Of a stretch of 64,000 nt of DNA, positions 34,663 to 43,388 are shown piece by piece. The position numbers and the translations under genes were made by a program. Numbering within the stretch: position 1 is the first letter of the stretch; each line of letters begins with the position of its first letter. The stretch is from Bacillus dicomae. GTDB lineage: Bacteria; Bacillota; Bacilli; Bacillales; Bacillaceae_G. Under the pieces are notes generated by a model, which made no database searches, was not told the DNA's origin, and saw only the letters and a list, made by a program, of their open reading frames with translations. The stretch covers positions 806,001-870,000 of the forward strand of contig NZ_VHIV01000001.1 of assembly GCF_006494425.1 (NCBI RefSeq), in the 5' to 3' direction.

Positions 34663-35295
34663 ATGTTTGGAGCGATTATACAACAAATTGTATTAGGTAT
34701 TTCATTAGCTGCGCCAGTAGGTCCGATTAATATTGAAATGTTAAAACGAGGAATTGAACGAGGTTTTTGGCATGCGTGGGTTGTTGGAATTGGTGGAATG
34801 ACTGCAGATATTTTGTTTATGCTTCTCATCTATTTCGGTTTATCGTCTGTTTTTATGTATACATATGTACAAGCTTTTATGTATTGCACAGGTTTTTTCT
34901 TGTTATTTTATTTAGGATTTCAAAGTGTAAAACAAGGAATTTCCCAATCGAATATGGAATATAAAAAAGAAGAGGTAGGTGGCCTTAAACAATCGTTTAT
35001 GGCAGGTTTTTTAATTGCGATATCCAATCCATTAAATCTTGTTTTTTGGTTTGGTATATACGGAAGTACACTTAGCTCATTGCTTACGAAAGTAACGAAA
35101 CAAGAAGCTTTTTTGTACAGTCTTTGTATTATCGTTGGTATTATTTTATGGAATTTAAATATTGCTTTTTCTGTCCATTTTGGCAGAACTTTATTAAAGC
35201 AAAAAGCACTTGGCTATATAACAGCCGGAGCAGGAATTATTTTAGTGGGATATTCTATCCATTTTGCATACAAAGCTTTACAGTTGTTCACATAA
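34663..35295 (+). CDS. LysE-family amino-acid exporter
   Basis: The 210-residue protein has six hydrophobic helices and the family signature at its start: IVLGISLAAPVGPINIEMLKRG, then GGMTADILFMLLIYFG and SNPLNLVFWFGIYG. LysE-type carriers export amino acids or related compounds. The ATG at 34663 has an AAAGGATAGAGCG site. The frame is open from 34582, but that part is not hydrophobic in the right way and has no site, so it is excluded. The next gene follows after 19 bases and may be co-transcribed. Confidence 0.87.
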   Translation: MFGAIIQQIVLGISLAAPVGPINIEMLKRGIERGFWHAWVVGIGGMTADILFMLLIYFGLSSVFMYTYVQAFMYCTGFFLLFYLGFQSVKQGISQSNMEYKKEEVGGLKQSFMAGFLIAISNPLNLVFWFGIYGSTLSSLLTKVTKQEAFLYSLCIIVGIILWNLNIAFSVHFGRTLLKQKALGYITAGAGIILVGYSIHFAYKALQLFT

Positions 35296-35314
35296 GATTG
35301 AAGGGGAGATTTTT

Positions 35315-35608
35315 ATGTATCGAACCACTATTGACGGAAAAGAAATTATTATTACGTTAGCACCAAAAATCCGAAAAGAAATTACTGATAGGAATCCACT
35401 ATATGAAGCGGTATTTCATAATGCAGCAAGATTACTACAAACAAAGCAACCAACGTTTGCGGTAAATCATGAAATATTTGGTCTCATTATTGGAGAGGTA
35501 CAAAGAGGAGAAGTAACAGTGTTTGCGGTGGAACATATTATTCCAAAGCAAAATATATTTGGATCGAACAATTTTTTCTCGACAATAGAGCAACAGGCAA
35601 ATTTGTAA
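35315..35608 (+). CDS. Conserved hypothetical protein, 97 residues
   Basis: A small soluble protein, MYRTTIDGKEIIITLAPKIR at the start, then YEAVFHNAARLLQTKQPTFAV, and EIFGLIIGEVQRGEVTVFAVEHI. I do not recognise a domain. The start ATG at 35315 follows AAGGGGAG. An in-frame ATG at 35264 lies inside the exporter gene and has no site. It is likely co-transcribed with the LysE-type exporter and is closed by its own terminator. Confidence 0.75.
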   Translation: MYRTTIDGKEIIITLAPKIRKEITDRNPLYEAVFHNAARLLQTKQPTFAVNHEIFGLIIGEVQRGEVTVFAVEHIIPKQNIFGSNNFFSTIEQQANL

Positions 35609-35640
35609 AGTGAATAGAATAAGAATAAAATAAAAGAAAT

Positions 35641-35671
35641 AGTCGTAACGATATGTTGCGGCTGTTTTTTT
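35641..35671 (+). terminator. Terminator
   Basis: AGTCGTAAC and GTTGCGGCT pair with two G-U around GATAT, then seven T. Confidence 0.85.
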
Positions 35672-35689
35672 GGAAAAGGGGGAAGGAAG

Positions 35690-36319
35690 ATGAAGAGAGT
35701 GGGGAAAGAGTTCTTTTTACAACATGATATCGTTATTATGTATAGTATTCTATTGATTTTTATCATTATTTTAAAAATGCAATTTTTCACATGGATCGGT
35801 ATGTTAGCGTGTTTGCTTGGGATTGTTTTTTATACGCTTAACGAATATATGACACATCGGTTTTTATTTCACTTAAAACCACCTAAAAATATCTTTTTAT
35901 TAAAAATGTTAAGAAGATTACATTATGATCATCACGTATATCCAGATGATTTAAAACTTTTATTTTTGCCTGTATGGTTTAGCATACCTAGCTTTACTAT
36001 ATATTTACTTATATCATATGGTATAACAAAAAATATTACTGTTACGCTTTCATTCGGAATAGGGATGATTATTATGCTTCTCGTTTATGAATGGAAACAT
36101 TATATTGCACATAAGCCAATTCGTCCCGTTACTAAGTTTGGAAGATGGCTCAAAAAACAGCACATATTACATCATTATAAAAATGAAAAGTTTTGGTTTG
36201 GTGTCTCAAATCCAGTATTTGATTTTCTATTTGGAACGCTTAAAGATGGAAAAGACGTTGAATTAAGCGAAACAGCTCGTAATTTAGAAAAAGAGAAAAA
36301 AACAGAAGTGGTGCGATAA
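35690..36319 (+). CDS. Fatty acid hydroxylase / sterol desaturase superfamily membrane protein
   Basis: The 209-residue protein has four membrane helices and the histidine boxes of the di-iron hydroxylase superfamily: HRFLFH, RLHYDHHVYPDD, EWKHYIAHK and KKQHILHHYKNEKFWFGVS. Such enzymes insert oxygen or a double bond in lipids using O2. In bacteria substrates include fatty acids, carotenoids and hopanoids, and none can be chosen here. The ATG follows AAGGGGGAAGGAAG. It is a single gene between two terminators. Confidence 0.88.
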   Translation: MKRVGKEFFLQHDIVIMYSILLIFIIILKMQFFTWIGMLACLLGIVFYTLNEYMTHRFLFHLKPPKNIFLLKMLRRLHYDHHVYPDDLKLLFLPVWFSIPSFTIYLLISYGITKNITVTLSFGIGMIIMLLVYEWKHYIAHKPIRPVTKFGRWLKKQHILHHYKNEKFWFGVSNPVFDFLFGTLKDGKDVELSETARNLEKEKKTEVVR

Positions 36320-36336
36320 GTACTACTTCTGTTTTC
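36301..36336 (+). terminator. Terminator overlapping the stop codon
   Basis: AACAGAAGTGGT and ACTACTTCTGTT pair over 12 positions with a single G-U, followed by TTT. The stop codon of the hydroxylase gene is in the loop. Confidence 0.8.
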
Positions 36337-36565
36337 ATCTTAACGAGAATAAAAGCTTGATTGGTGCGGATTGAAAAGCGGAAATTTTATGGTGAAAAAA
36401 TATATTAAAAACTTAGGAGAATTTGCCGAAAAATGTCTATCGAAAAATCTTTGCAGGAATGTATGGATTGTCTAAAATTAAGAATAAGTTTCTGAATATT
36501 TATAAAATTTAGTCTTTTGGTATGCAAGGGGGAATTGTACTTTTAGCAAGAGAGGGGAGTAGAGA

Positions 36566-36907
36566 ATGAAAAGAGATGATACGTCAGCACGTAAGTTACA
36601 AAATGAGGTGAATTATACAGAGGTTGTTCAGTCAGAAGAATTTCAATTGCTATTAAATACGAAAAAGAAGTTTATCGTTCCGATGAGTATATTCTTTTTA
36701 AGCTTTTTTATTGCACTGCCTATTTTAACATCGTATTCAAAAGTGCTCAATACGCCGGCATTTGGTGATGTGACGTGGGCGTGGGTATTTGCTTTTGCAC
36801 AATTTATTATGACGTGGTCATTATGTATGATTTATAGTAAAAAAGCTGAATCCTTTGATAAAATCTCGCAAAACATTCTGCAAGACATGAAAAAAGGGAG
36901 GGGCTGA
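36566..36907 (+). CDS. DUF485 membrane protein (YjcH-like)
   Basis: The 113-residue protein has two membrane helices (about residues 37-57 and 70-92) and the DUF485 pattern: SEEFQLLLNTKKKFIVPMSIFFLSFFIALPIL, then AWVFAFAQFIMTWSLCMIYSKKAE. It regularly precedes acetate/solute symporters and probably assists or regulates them in the membrane. It ends two bases before the TTG start of the symporter, with the GGGAGGGG site of the latter in its last codons. AGAGGGGAGTAGAG lies before its own ATG. Confidence 0.9.
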   Translation: MKRDDTSARKLQNEVNYTEVVQSEEFQLLLNTKKKFIVPMSIFFLSFFIALPILTSYSKVLNTPAFGDVTWAWVFAFAQFIMTWSLCMIYSKKAESFDKISQNILQDMKKGRG

Positions 36908-36909
36908 AA

Positions 36910-38460
36910 TTGAATACTACAGCGTTTGCACTGTTTTTAATTATTGTCCTTGGTACACTCGTTATAACTTATTTTGCATCGAAGAAAACGAAAAATGCGA
37001 GTGAGTTTTATACTGCTGGAGGGGGATTAACGGGCTGGCAAAATGGTCTGGCCATTGCGGGAGATTATATGTCTGCTGCGTCTTTTCTTGGTATAGCCGG
37101 AGCAATAGCGTTAACTGGATTTGATGGGTTCTTTTATAGTATAGGCTTTTTAGTTGCTTATTTAGTTGTATTATACTTAGTTGCAGAGCCGCTTAGAAAT
37201 TTAGGGAAGTACACATTGGCGGATATGATTGCAGCACGTTTTGATGCGAAAAAAGTTCGCGGAGTTGCAGCGCTTAATACGATGACAATTTCAATTTTTT
37301 ATATGATTGCACAATTAGTTGGTGCGGGTGCACTTATTAAATTATTATTAGGGATCGAATATACGACATCAGTTTTAATCGTTGGTACATTAATGACGGT
37401 GTACGTTATTTTTGGCGGAATGACTGCGACGAGCTGGGTACAAATTGTTAAGGCTGTTTTACTTATGGCTGGTACATTTATTATTTCTGTTATCGTTTTC
37501 TCTAAATTTAATTTTAGTGTAACTGAAATGTTCGCTCAAATGAAAACAGCTACGCCGTTAAAAGATTCATTTTTAAATCCAGGAGTAAAGTATAAAGACG
37601 GTCTTGATACGCTTTCCTTAAATTTAGGACTAGTTCTTGGTACAGCTGGATTACCACATATTCTTGTTCGCTTTTTTACAGTGCGTGATGCAAAAACGGC
37701 ACGTCAATCTGTTGTATATGCGACGTGGTTAATTGGTGCGTTTTATATTATGACGATTTTCTTAGGGTTTGGAGCAGCGGCGTTTGTAGGGAATGAGGCA
37801 ATTATTCAAGCAAATCCTGCTGGTAATATGGCAGCCCCTTTATTAGCTAAAGCGTTAGGCGGAGACTTTTTATTCGCTTTCGTATCAGCGATTGCCTTTG
37901 CAACGATTTTAGCTGTAGTGGCAGGACTTGTATTAACAGCAGCATCAGCATTTGCACATGATTTTTATAATGAAATTATTCGCAAGGGGAAATCAACGGA
38001 AAAAGAGCAAGTGTCAATGGCTCGCTATGCGTCTATTGGAGTAGCAGTATTGTCCATTATATTAGCGTTATTTGCTCAAACATTGAACGTAGCATTTTTA
38101 GTTTCATTAGCATTTGCAGTTGCAGCGAGTGCAAATCTACCAGTTATATTGTTTACAATATATTGGAAGCGTTTTAATACGACAGGTGCCATCTCTGGTA
38201 TGATTGTTGGTCTTGTATCAGCAATTGTTCTCGTAGCGTTAAGCCCAAATGTATGGAACCCTGTAGCTGGAAAAGCTATATTTGTTGGAGAAGCGATATT
38301 CCCATATACGACACCTGGAATTATTTCGATCCCGCTCGGATTTCTTGCAGCATATTTAGGAACTATTTTATCTAGTAAGAAAGAAGATGCAGCGAAATTT
38401 GATGAAATTCTTGTGAAATCTAATACTGGTCATGGTATTAGCGATGCATCTTCCCATTAA
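36910..38460 (+). CDS. Sodium:solute symporter, ActP-like (cation/acetate symporter family)
   Basis: This is a 516-residue SSS-family carrier with about 13 membrane helices. Signatures include FYTAGGGLTGWQNGLAIAGDYMSAASFLG near the start, SVLIVGTLMTVYVIFGGMTATSWVQIVK, and GLPHILVRFFTVRDAKTARQS, which are typical for ActP/MctP-like monocarboxylate symporters. Acetate, propionate or pyruvate are the likely substrates. The start is TTG at 36910 directly after the DUF485 gene, so translation is coupled. It ends at a strong terminator. Confidence 0.9.
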   Translation: MNTTAFALFLIIVLGTLVITYFASKKTKNASEFYTAGGGLTGWQNGLAIAGDYMSAASFLGIAGAIALTGFDGFFYSIGFLVAYLVVLYLVAEPLRNLGKYTLADMIAARFDAKKVRGVAALNTMTISIFYMIAQLVGAGALIKLLLGIEYTTSVLIVGTLMTVYVIFGGMTATSWVQIVKAVLLMAGTFIISVIVFSKFNFSVTEMFAQMKTATPLKDSFLNPGVKYKDGLDTLSLNLGLVLGTAGLPHILVRFFTVRDAKTARQSVVYATWLIGAFYIMTIFLGFGAAAFVGNEAIIQANPAGNMAAPLLAKALGGDFLFAFVSAIAFATILAVVAGLVLTAASAFAHDFYNEIIRKGKSTEKEQVSMARYASIGVAVLSIILALFAQTLNVAFLVSLAFAVAASANLPVILFTIYWKRFNTTGAISGMIVGLVSAIVLVALSPNVWNPVAGKAIFVGEAIFPYTTPGIISIPLGFLAAYLGTILSSKKEDAAKFDEILVKSNTGHGISDASSH

Positions 38461-38468
38461 AAAAAGGG

Positions 38469-38502
38469 GAGCTTTTCGATATATAAGAAAAGCTCTTTTT
38501 TT
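38469..38502 (+). terminator. Terminator of the symporter operon
   Basis: GAGCTTTTC and GAAAAGCTC form a 9-bp stem, followed by eight T. Confidence 0.92.
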
Positions 38503-38637
38503 CTTGTAAATATTACTGTATTGTAAGTAGGATTTTGTCTTAATTTTGTGGAATGAAAATAGGCAGGGAGAAAATTAAATCATCATGGCACCAGCGCAGC
38601 TTTTGTGAAAAATAAGTTGTTATGGAAGGTGGAAGAA

Positions 38638-39990
38638 ATGATGAAAACGAAACAGACTGATGAATTATTAGCAAAAGACGAGCAATACGTTTGGCACGGA
38701 ATGCGTCCCTTTAGTCCAAATAGTACAATGGTAGGGGCAAAAGCAGAAGGGTGCTGGGTTGAAGATATACAAGGGAAAAGATATTTAGATGGTATGAGTG
38801 GTCTTTGGTGTGTGAATAGTGGATATGGAAGAAAAGAGCTCGCAGAAGCGGCTTACAAGCAATTACAAACATTATCATACTTTCCGATGTCACAATCGCA
38901 TGAACCGGCTATAAAGCTTGCAGAAAAATTAAATGAGTGGCTTGGGGGAGAGTATGTTATTTTCTTCTCTAATAGTGGTTCGGAAGCGAACGAAACAGCT
39001 TTTAAAATAGCAAGACAATACTATGCGCAAAAAGGTGAACCGCATCGTTATAAATTTATGTCACGTTACCGCGGGTATCATGGAAATACAATGGCGACGA
39101 TGGCAGCGACGGGACAAGCGCAGCGCAGATATCAATATGAGCCATTTGCTTCAGGGTTTTTACATGTAACGCCGCCGGATTGTTATCGCATGCCTGGAAT
39201 AGAAAGAGAGAACATTTATGATGTGGAATGTGTAAAAGAAGTAGATCGTGTCATGACATGGGAATTAAGTGAAACGATTGCAGCTTTTATTATGGAACCA
39301 ATTATTACGGGCGGAGGTATTTTAATGCCGCCACAAGACTATATGAAAGCTGTTCATGAAACGTGTCAAAAACACGGTGCACTTCTCATTAGCGATGAAG
39401 TGATTTGTGGTTTTGGACGTATAGGAAAAGCATTTGGATTTATGAATTATGACGTTAAGCCAGATATTATTACGATGGCAAAAGGGATTACGAGTGCATA
39501 TTTACCATTATCAGCGACAGCTGTGAAAAAAGAAATATATGAAGCATTTAAAGGGAAGGGAGAATATGAATTCTTCCGTCATATTAATACATTTGGTGGA
39601 AATCCTGCAGCCTGTGCATTAGCACTTAAAAACTTAGAGATTATGGAAAATGAAAATTTAATTGAGCGATCTGCGCAAATGGGCTCGCTTTTATTAGAGC
39701 AATTAAAAGAAGAAATTGGAGAGCATCCACTTGTTGGGAATATTAGAGGAAAAGGCCTACTAGTTGGAATTGAACTAGTAAATGATAAAGAGACGAAAGA
39801 GCCAATTGATAACGACAAAATTGCAAGTGTTGTAAATGCTTGTAAAGAAAAAGGCTTAATTATAGGACGAAACGGCATGACAACAGCAGGATATAATAAC
39901 GTCTTAACATTAGCACCACCACTTGTTATTTCAAGTGAAGAAATTGCTTTCGTTGTTGGAACGTTGAAGACGGCGATGGAACGTATTTAG
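38638..39990 (+). CDS. Class III PLP-dependent aminotransferase (omega-amino acid:pyruvate type, YhxA-like)
   Basis: The 450-residue enzyme shows the class III features: LDGMSGLWCVNSGYGRKEL, SNSGSEANETAFKIARQY for phosphate binding, RYRGYHGNT, ISDEVICGFGR with the PLP-ring aspartate, and ITMAKGITSAYLPLS with the Schiff-base lysine near residue 282. HINTFGGNPAACA and RGKGLLVGIEL follow. It should use omega-amino acids or amines such as beta-alanine, taurine or putrescine with pyruvate as acceptor; the substrate is not certain. GAAGGTGG precedes the paired ATG codons at 38638/38641. The frame upstream to 38605 is not conserved in character. It follows the carboxylate symporter but after a terminator. 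Confidence 0.9.
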   Translation: MMKTKQTDELLAKDEQYVWHGMRPFSPNSTMVGAKAEGCWVEDIQGKRYLDGMSGLWCVNSGYGRKELAEAAYKQLQTLSYFPMSQSHEPAIKLAEKLNEWLGGEYVIFFSNSGSEANETAFKIARQYYAQKGEPHRYKFMSRYRGYHGNTMATMAATGQAQRRYQYEPFASGFLHVTPPDCYRMPGIERENIYDVECVKEVDRVMTWELSETIAAFIMEPIITGGGILMPPQDYMKAVHETCQKHGALLISDEVICGFGRIGKAFGFMNYDVKPDIITMAKGITSAYLPLSATAVKKEIYEAFKGKGEYEFFRHINTFGGNPAACALALKNLEIMENENLIERSAQMGSLLLEQLKEEIGEHPLVGNIRGKGLLVGIELVNDKETKEPIDNDKIASVVNACKEKGLIIGRNGMTTAGYNNVLTLAPPLVISSEEIAFVVGTLKTAMERI

Positions 39991-40070
39991 TAATGATATG
40001 GATGATGAAGAAGCACGAACTATGTTTGAAAACTGGTTAAAAACGAACGGAATTGTTTAAAGATGAAACA

Positions 40071-40110
40071 AAAAGGAGATTGCTATCTTATAAGATAGCA
40101 ATCTCCTTTT
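40071..40110. terminator. Strong bidirectional terminator
   Basis: AAAAGGAGATTGCTATC and GATAGCAATCTCCTTTT form a perfect 17-bp stem around TTATAA. It is the strongest hairpin in the window and lies between the aminotransferase and gerN. Confidence 0.96.
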
Positions 40111-40122
40111 ATTATATGAAAC

Positions 40123-41286
40123 TTATTTACTTGCTTTCATTGCTTTATCTTTTGCACCAAAAGTGTATTTTAACATTGGTGGTGTAATCATTGTTGTTAA
40201 AATAACGACAATAACGATAGCTGTAAAGTAATCTTGTGCTAGTAGCCCTGAAGAAAGTCCTGTTCCTGCGATGATAAGTGCAACTTCACCACGAGAAACC
40301 ATTCCAGCACCGATAATTGCAGAAGACTTAGCGTCAAAACCAGTCATTCGTGCACCGAATCCACACCCAATTAGTTTCGTTAATACAGCGATTACTGTTA
40401 ATGCTAGGATGAACCAAATTTGATTGCCAATACCGTCAAATGTAATATTCATACCGATACTTACGAAGAACACTGGTACGAACATAGCGTAAGCAATTGG
40501 TTCTACTTTCTTTTCTACTTCATGCTTGTAGTTCGTTTGAGAAATAGCGATACCAGCTGCGAAAGCACCGATAATACCAGCAATTCCTAATAGTTCGCCG
40601 AAATATGCGAATGAAAAACAGATGATAAGAGCCGCGCTCACGATCGATTCAGATACGCGTAGGGGTGATAACCAGCGCATAATCGCAGGAACACCTTTCC
40701 ATCCGATTAAAATAATAGAAGCGAAGAATACCACTTTCTTCAAGATAACCATTGTTAAGTTAACATCGTCTGTACCTAAGAAGCTCATTGCGAATGCTAA
40801 TAAAATAACGACAAGAATGTCATCAAATACAGCCGCGCCAAGCATAGTTGTACTTTCACGTGTTTTCATCTTTCCTAAATCACGAAGTGTTTGTACGGAA
40901 ATACTAACGCTTGTCGCACATAGAAGTAATCCTAAAAATACAGCATTTCCTTGTTCCATTCCCATAATAAGACCAGAAACGTAACCACCTACGAACGGAA
41001 GAATAATACCTCCAAGTGCAACAGCTAAAGAAGAATTACGATTTGCGTTTAATTCCTCTAAGTCTGTTTCAAGTCCTGCCATAAACATTAAAAGAATAAC
41101 ACCGACATTACTTAATTGTGTTAGAAGCTCTGAATTTTCAATCCAACCTAATACAGCTGGACCGATAACGATACCGACAATTAATTTACCTAGTACAGAA
41201 GGTTGACCTAATCTAACACTAAGATCACCAGCAAGCTTTGTACTTAATAAAATAAGTGCAATTTGAAAGAAAAATTCGAATTCCAT
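40123..41286 (-). CDS. gerN: GerN-type Na+/H+(-K+) antiporter, spore germination
   Basis: The 387-residue protein is a CPA2-family cation:proton antiporter with about 12 helices. Visible marks are LGQPSVLGKLIVGIVIGPAVLGW, the paired acidic motif in GAAVFDDILVVILLAF, and GMVSRGEVALIIAGTGLSSG near the end. It lacks the C-terminal nucleotide-binding (RCK/TrkA-N) domain of KefB. The length and motif order agree with GerN of B. cereus, which is needed for inosine-triggered germination. The assignment from memory is likely, and the position about 14 kb upstream of the motility cluster also fits the B. cereus map as I recall it. Paralogs such as GerT exist, so the symbol is not final. Confidence 0.8.
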   Translation of the reverse strand: MEFEFFFQIALILLSTKLAGDLSVRLGQPSVLGKLIVGIVIGPAVLGWIENSELLTQLSNVGVILLMFMAGLETDLEELNANRNSSLAVALGGIILPFVGGYVSGLIMGMEQGNAVFLGLLLCATSVSISVQTLRDLGKMKTRESTTMLGAAVFDDILVVILLAFAMSFLGTDDVNLTMVILKKVVFFASIILIGWKGVPAIMRWLSPLRVSESIVSAALIICFSFAYFGELLGIAGIIGAFAAGIAISQTNYKHEVEKKVEPIAYAMFVPVFFVSIGMNITFDGIGNQIWFILALTVIAVLTKLIGCGFGARMTGFDAKSSAIIGAGMVSRGEVALIIAGTGLSSGLLAQDYFTAIVIVVILTTMITPPMLKYTFGAKDKAMKASK

Positions 41287-41617
41287 CGGATCCTCTCCTT
41301 ATCATTTTTATTTTTATCATACGATTTCTCGGAATTTGCCTAATGAAAATATGTAAAACCCATTAAACAAAGGGTCTTATTACGAGTTCTTTTGAACTTG
41401 TAATTTGAACCTGTAATTAATATATAATAGATTTTATAAAAAATCAATGAAAAAATGGGAGCTTTTTTAAAGAGAACCTGTGTTATTCGGGATATAGGTA
41501 TAAGAGTAGCGTGTGAATTTTATATTTATAAAATAGTATGAAGTCCTTTTTCATTACGAATAATAAAGCCTAAATACGTTTTCACGAGTTATAACTGTGA
41601 AAGGGAGGGCTTATAAT
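41287..41617. other. Divergent intergenic region between gerN and the RNase J gene
   Basis: No gene is seen. The region contains a GAGTTC-TTTT-GAACTTG inverted repeat near 41396-41412 followed by a second TTGAAC and a TATAAT near 41421, a plausible control site and promoter. A GGGAGCTTTTTT stretch is at about 41458-41469. A frame open from GTG 41597 is in phase with the RNase J gene, but the ribosome site favours 41618. Confidence 0.4.
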
Positions 41618-43291
41618 TTGAAATCATTAAAAAACAACGTGTCTATTGTTGCTTTAGGTGGAGTAAATGAAATAGGGAAAAATATGTATGCTATTCAATA
41701 TGAAAATGATATTGTCGTTATTGATTGCGGATCCAAATTTCCAGATGAAAGTTTATTAGGAATTGATTTAATAATTCCAGACGTCACATACTTGCAAGAA
41801 AATAAAGAAAAAATTCGCGGATTAGTAGTGACGCATGGACATGAGGATCATATTGGTGGAATACCATATTTTTTAAAACAACTAAACGTACCAATCTATG
41901 CGACGAAGTTAACGTTAGGTTTAATTGAAATTAAATTAAAAGAACATAAACTTCAAGATGATACAGCATTAATCGTTATTCATTCAGAATCAGAAATTGA
42001 TTTTGGTTCTATTAAGACGACTTTTTTTAAAACGAATCATAGTATTCCAGATTGTCTCGGCATTGTTTTTCATACACCAGAAGGTACTGTAGTACACACA
42101 GGTGATTTTAAATTTGATTTAACACCAGTAAATAACCAACATCCTGATATTCATAAAATGGCTAAAATAGGTAGTGAAGGTGTATTGGCTTTATTATCTG
42201 AAAGTACAAATGCAGAACGACCAGGCTTTACCCCATCAGAGAGATCGGTAGGAGAACGGATAGAGGAAATATTTATGAAAGCAAATAGGAAAGTGATTAT
42301 TTCTACTTTTGCTTCTAATGTAAATCGTGTTCAGCAAATAGTTGAAGCTTGTATAAGAACAAATCGAAAACTGGCTTTGCTCGGGAGAAGTATGGTAAAT
42401 GTAGTAGAAGTTGCTCTAGAGAAAGGTTATCTAAACATTCCAGATGGTATGTTAATTGAAGCAAATGAGGTAAATAATTTAGATCCAATACAGGTCGCAA
42501 TACTTTGTACAGGAAGCCAAGGAGAACCAATGGCAGCTTTAGCCCGCTTAGCTAGTGGAAACTATAGACAAGTTGATGTGTTACCAGAGGATACGGTTAT
42601 TATAGCCGCGACTCCTATCCCAGGAAATGAACGTAACGTTTCGAGAATTATTGATAATCTATTTGCTTTAGGAGCCAAAGTAATTTATGGATCAGGTAGT
42701 TCTACTGGAGTCCACGTATCTGGTCATGCGTATCAAGAAGAATTGAAATTAATGCTCACATTAATGAAGCCGAAATATTTTATTCCTATTCATGGAGAGT
42801 TCAGAATGCTGCATCACCATAGTTTATTAGCAGAATCAATTGGTGTTGAAAAAGAAAATATCTTTATCGTTCGTAATGGGGATGTTGTAGATATAAGAAA
42901 TGAAGTGGCAATTCAATCTAGAAAAATACAGGCAGGAAATATATATGTAGATGGATTAGGAATTGGTGATGTTGGAAATGCCTTATTACGTGATCGTAAA
43001 CAACTTTCAGAAGATGGAATGCTCGTTATAGTTATTACTTTTAATAAAGTGGATGGAGAAATAATTTCAGGTCCTGATATTATTTCTCGTGGATTTGTCT
43101 ATGTTCGTGATTCAGAAGAATTTTTGAAGGAATTAAATAAACTAGCTGTTATTACGATTAATAATTTAAAGAAAGAGAAAGTGAATAGCTGGGGTATTTT
43201 GAAAAGAGAAGTAAGAGAAGCTTTAGGGAAGTATATCTATACGAGTACGAAAAGAAAACCAATGATCCTTCCTATAATTATAGAGGTTTAA
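41618..43291 (+). CDS. Ribonuclease J-family protein (beta-CASP metallo-beta-lactamase fold)
   Basis: This 557-residue protein is collinear with RNase J1/J2. It has VALGGVNEIGKNMYAIQYENDIVVIDCG at the start and the zinc motif THGHEDHIGGIPYF near residues 72-85. NHSIPDCLGIVFHTPEGTVVHTGDFKFD comes next, then the beta-CASP region, PIHGEFRMLHHHSLLA as motif C, and a C-terminal domain starting near residue 450. RNase J enzymes combine endonuclease and 5'-3' exonuclease activity in mRNA decay. All metal ligands look intact, so it should be active. The start is TTG at 41618 with AAGGGAGGG upstream. Firmicutes usually have J1 and J2 elsewhere, so this may be a third copy; I cannot test that from one window. 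Confidence 0.88.
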   Translation: MKSLKNNVSIVALGGVNEIGKNMYAIQYENDIVVIDCGSKFPDESLLGIDLIIPDVTYLQENKEKIRGLVVTHGHEDHIGGIPYFLKQLNVPIYATKLTLGLIEIKLKEHKLQDDTALIVIHSESEIDFGSIKTTFFKTNHSIPDCLGIVFHTPEGTVVHTGDFKFDLTPVNNQHPDIHKMAKIGSEGVLALLSESTNAERPGFTPSERSVGERIEEIFMKANRKVIISTFASNVNRVQQIVEACIRTNRKLALLGRSMVNVVEVALEKGYLNIPDGMLIEANEVNNLDPIQVAILCTGSQGEPMAALARLASGNYRQVDVLPEDTVIIAATPIPGNERNVSRIIDNLFALGAKVIYGSGSSTGVHVSGHAYQEELKLMLTLMKPKYFIPIHGEFRMLHHHSLLAESIGVEKENIFIVRNGDVVDIRNEVAIQSRKIQAGNIYVDGLGIGDVGNALLRDRKQLSEDGMLVIVITFNKVDGEIISGPDIISRGFVYVRDSEEFLKELNKLAVITINNLKKEKVNSWGILKREVREALGKYIYTSTKRKPMILPIIIEV

Positions 43292-43298
43292 TAATGAA

Positions 43299-43331
43299 TA
43301 AAAAGAATTCTCGTATGGGAATTCTTTTTTG
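43299..43331 (+). terminator. Terminator of the RNase J gene
   Basis: AAAAAGAATTC and GAATTCTTTTTT form an 11-bp stem around TCGTATGG. Confidence 0.9.
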
Positions 43332-43388
43332 TTTTGAAGCCAAAATGAACATATAATGAAATAAATAGAAATTGGAAGGGAATAAAAG

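Noticed and set aside
39998-40060. 20-codon frame MDDEEARTMFENWLKTNGIV after the aminotransferase
   Set aside because: No ribosome binding site and too short to judge. It might be the end of a lost gene, but nothing else supports this.
41597-41617. GTG start seven codons upstream for RNase J
   Set aside because: The ribosome site AAGGGAGGG lies after this GTG and fits TTG 41618, which also matches the usual RNase J N-terminus.
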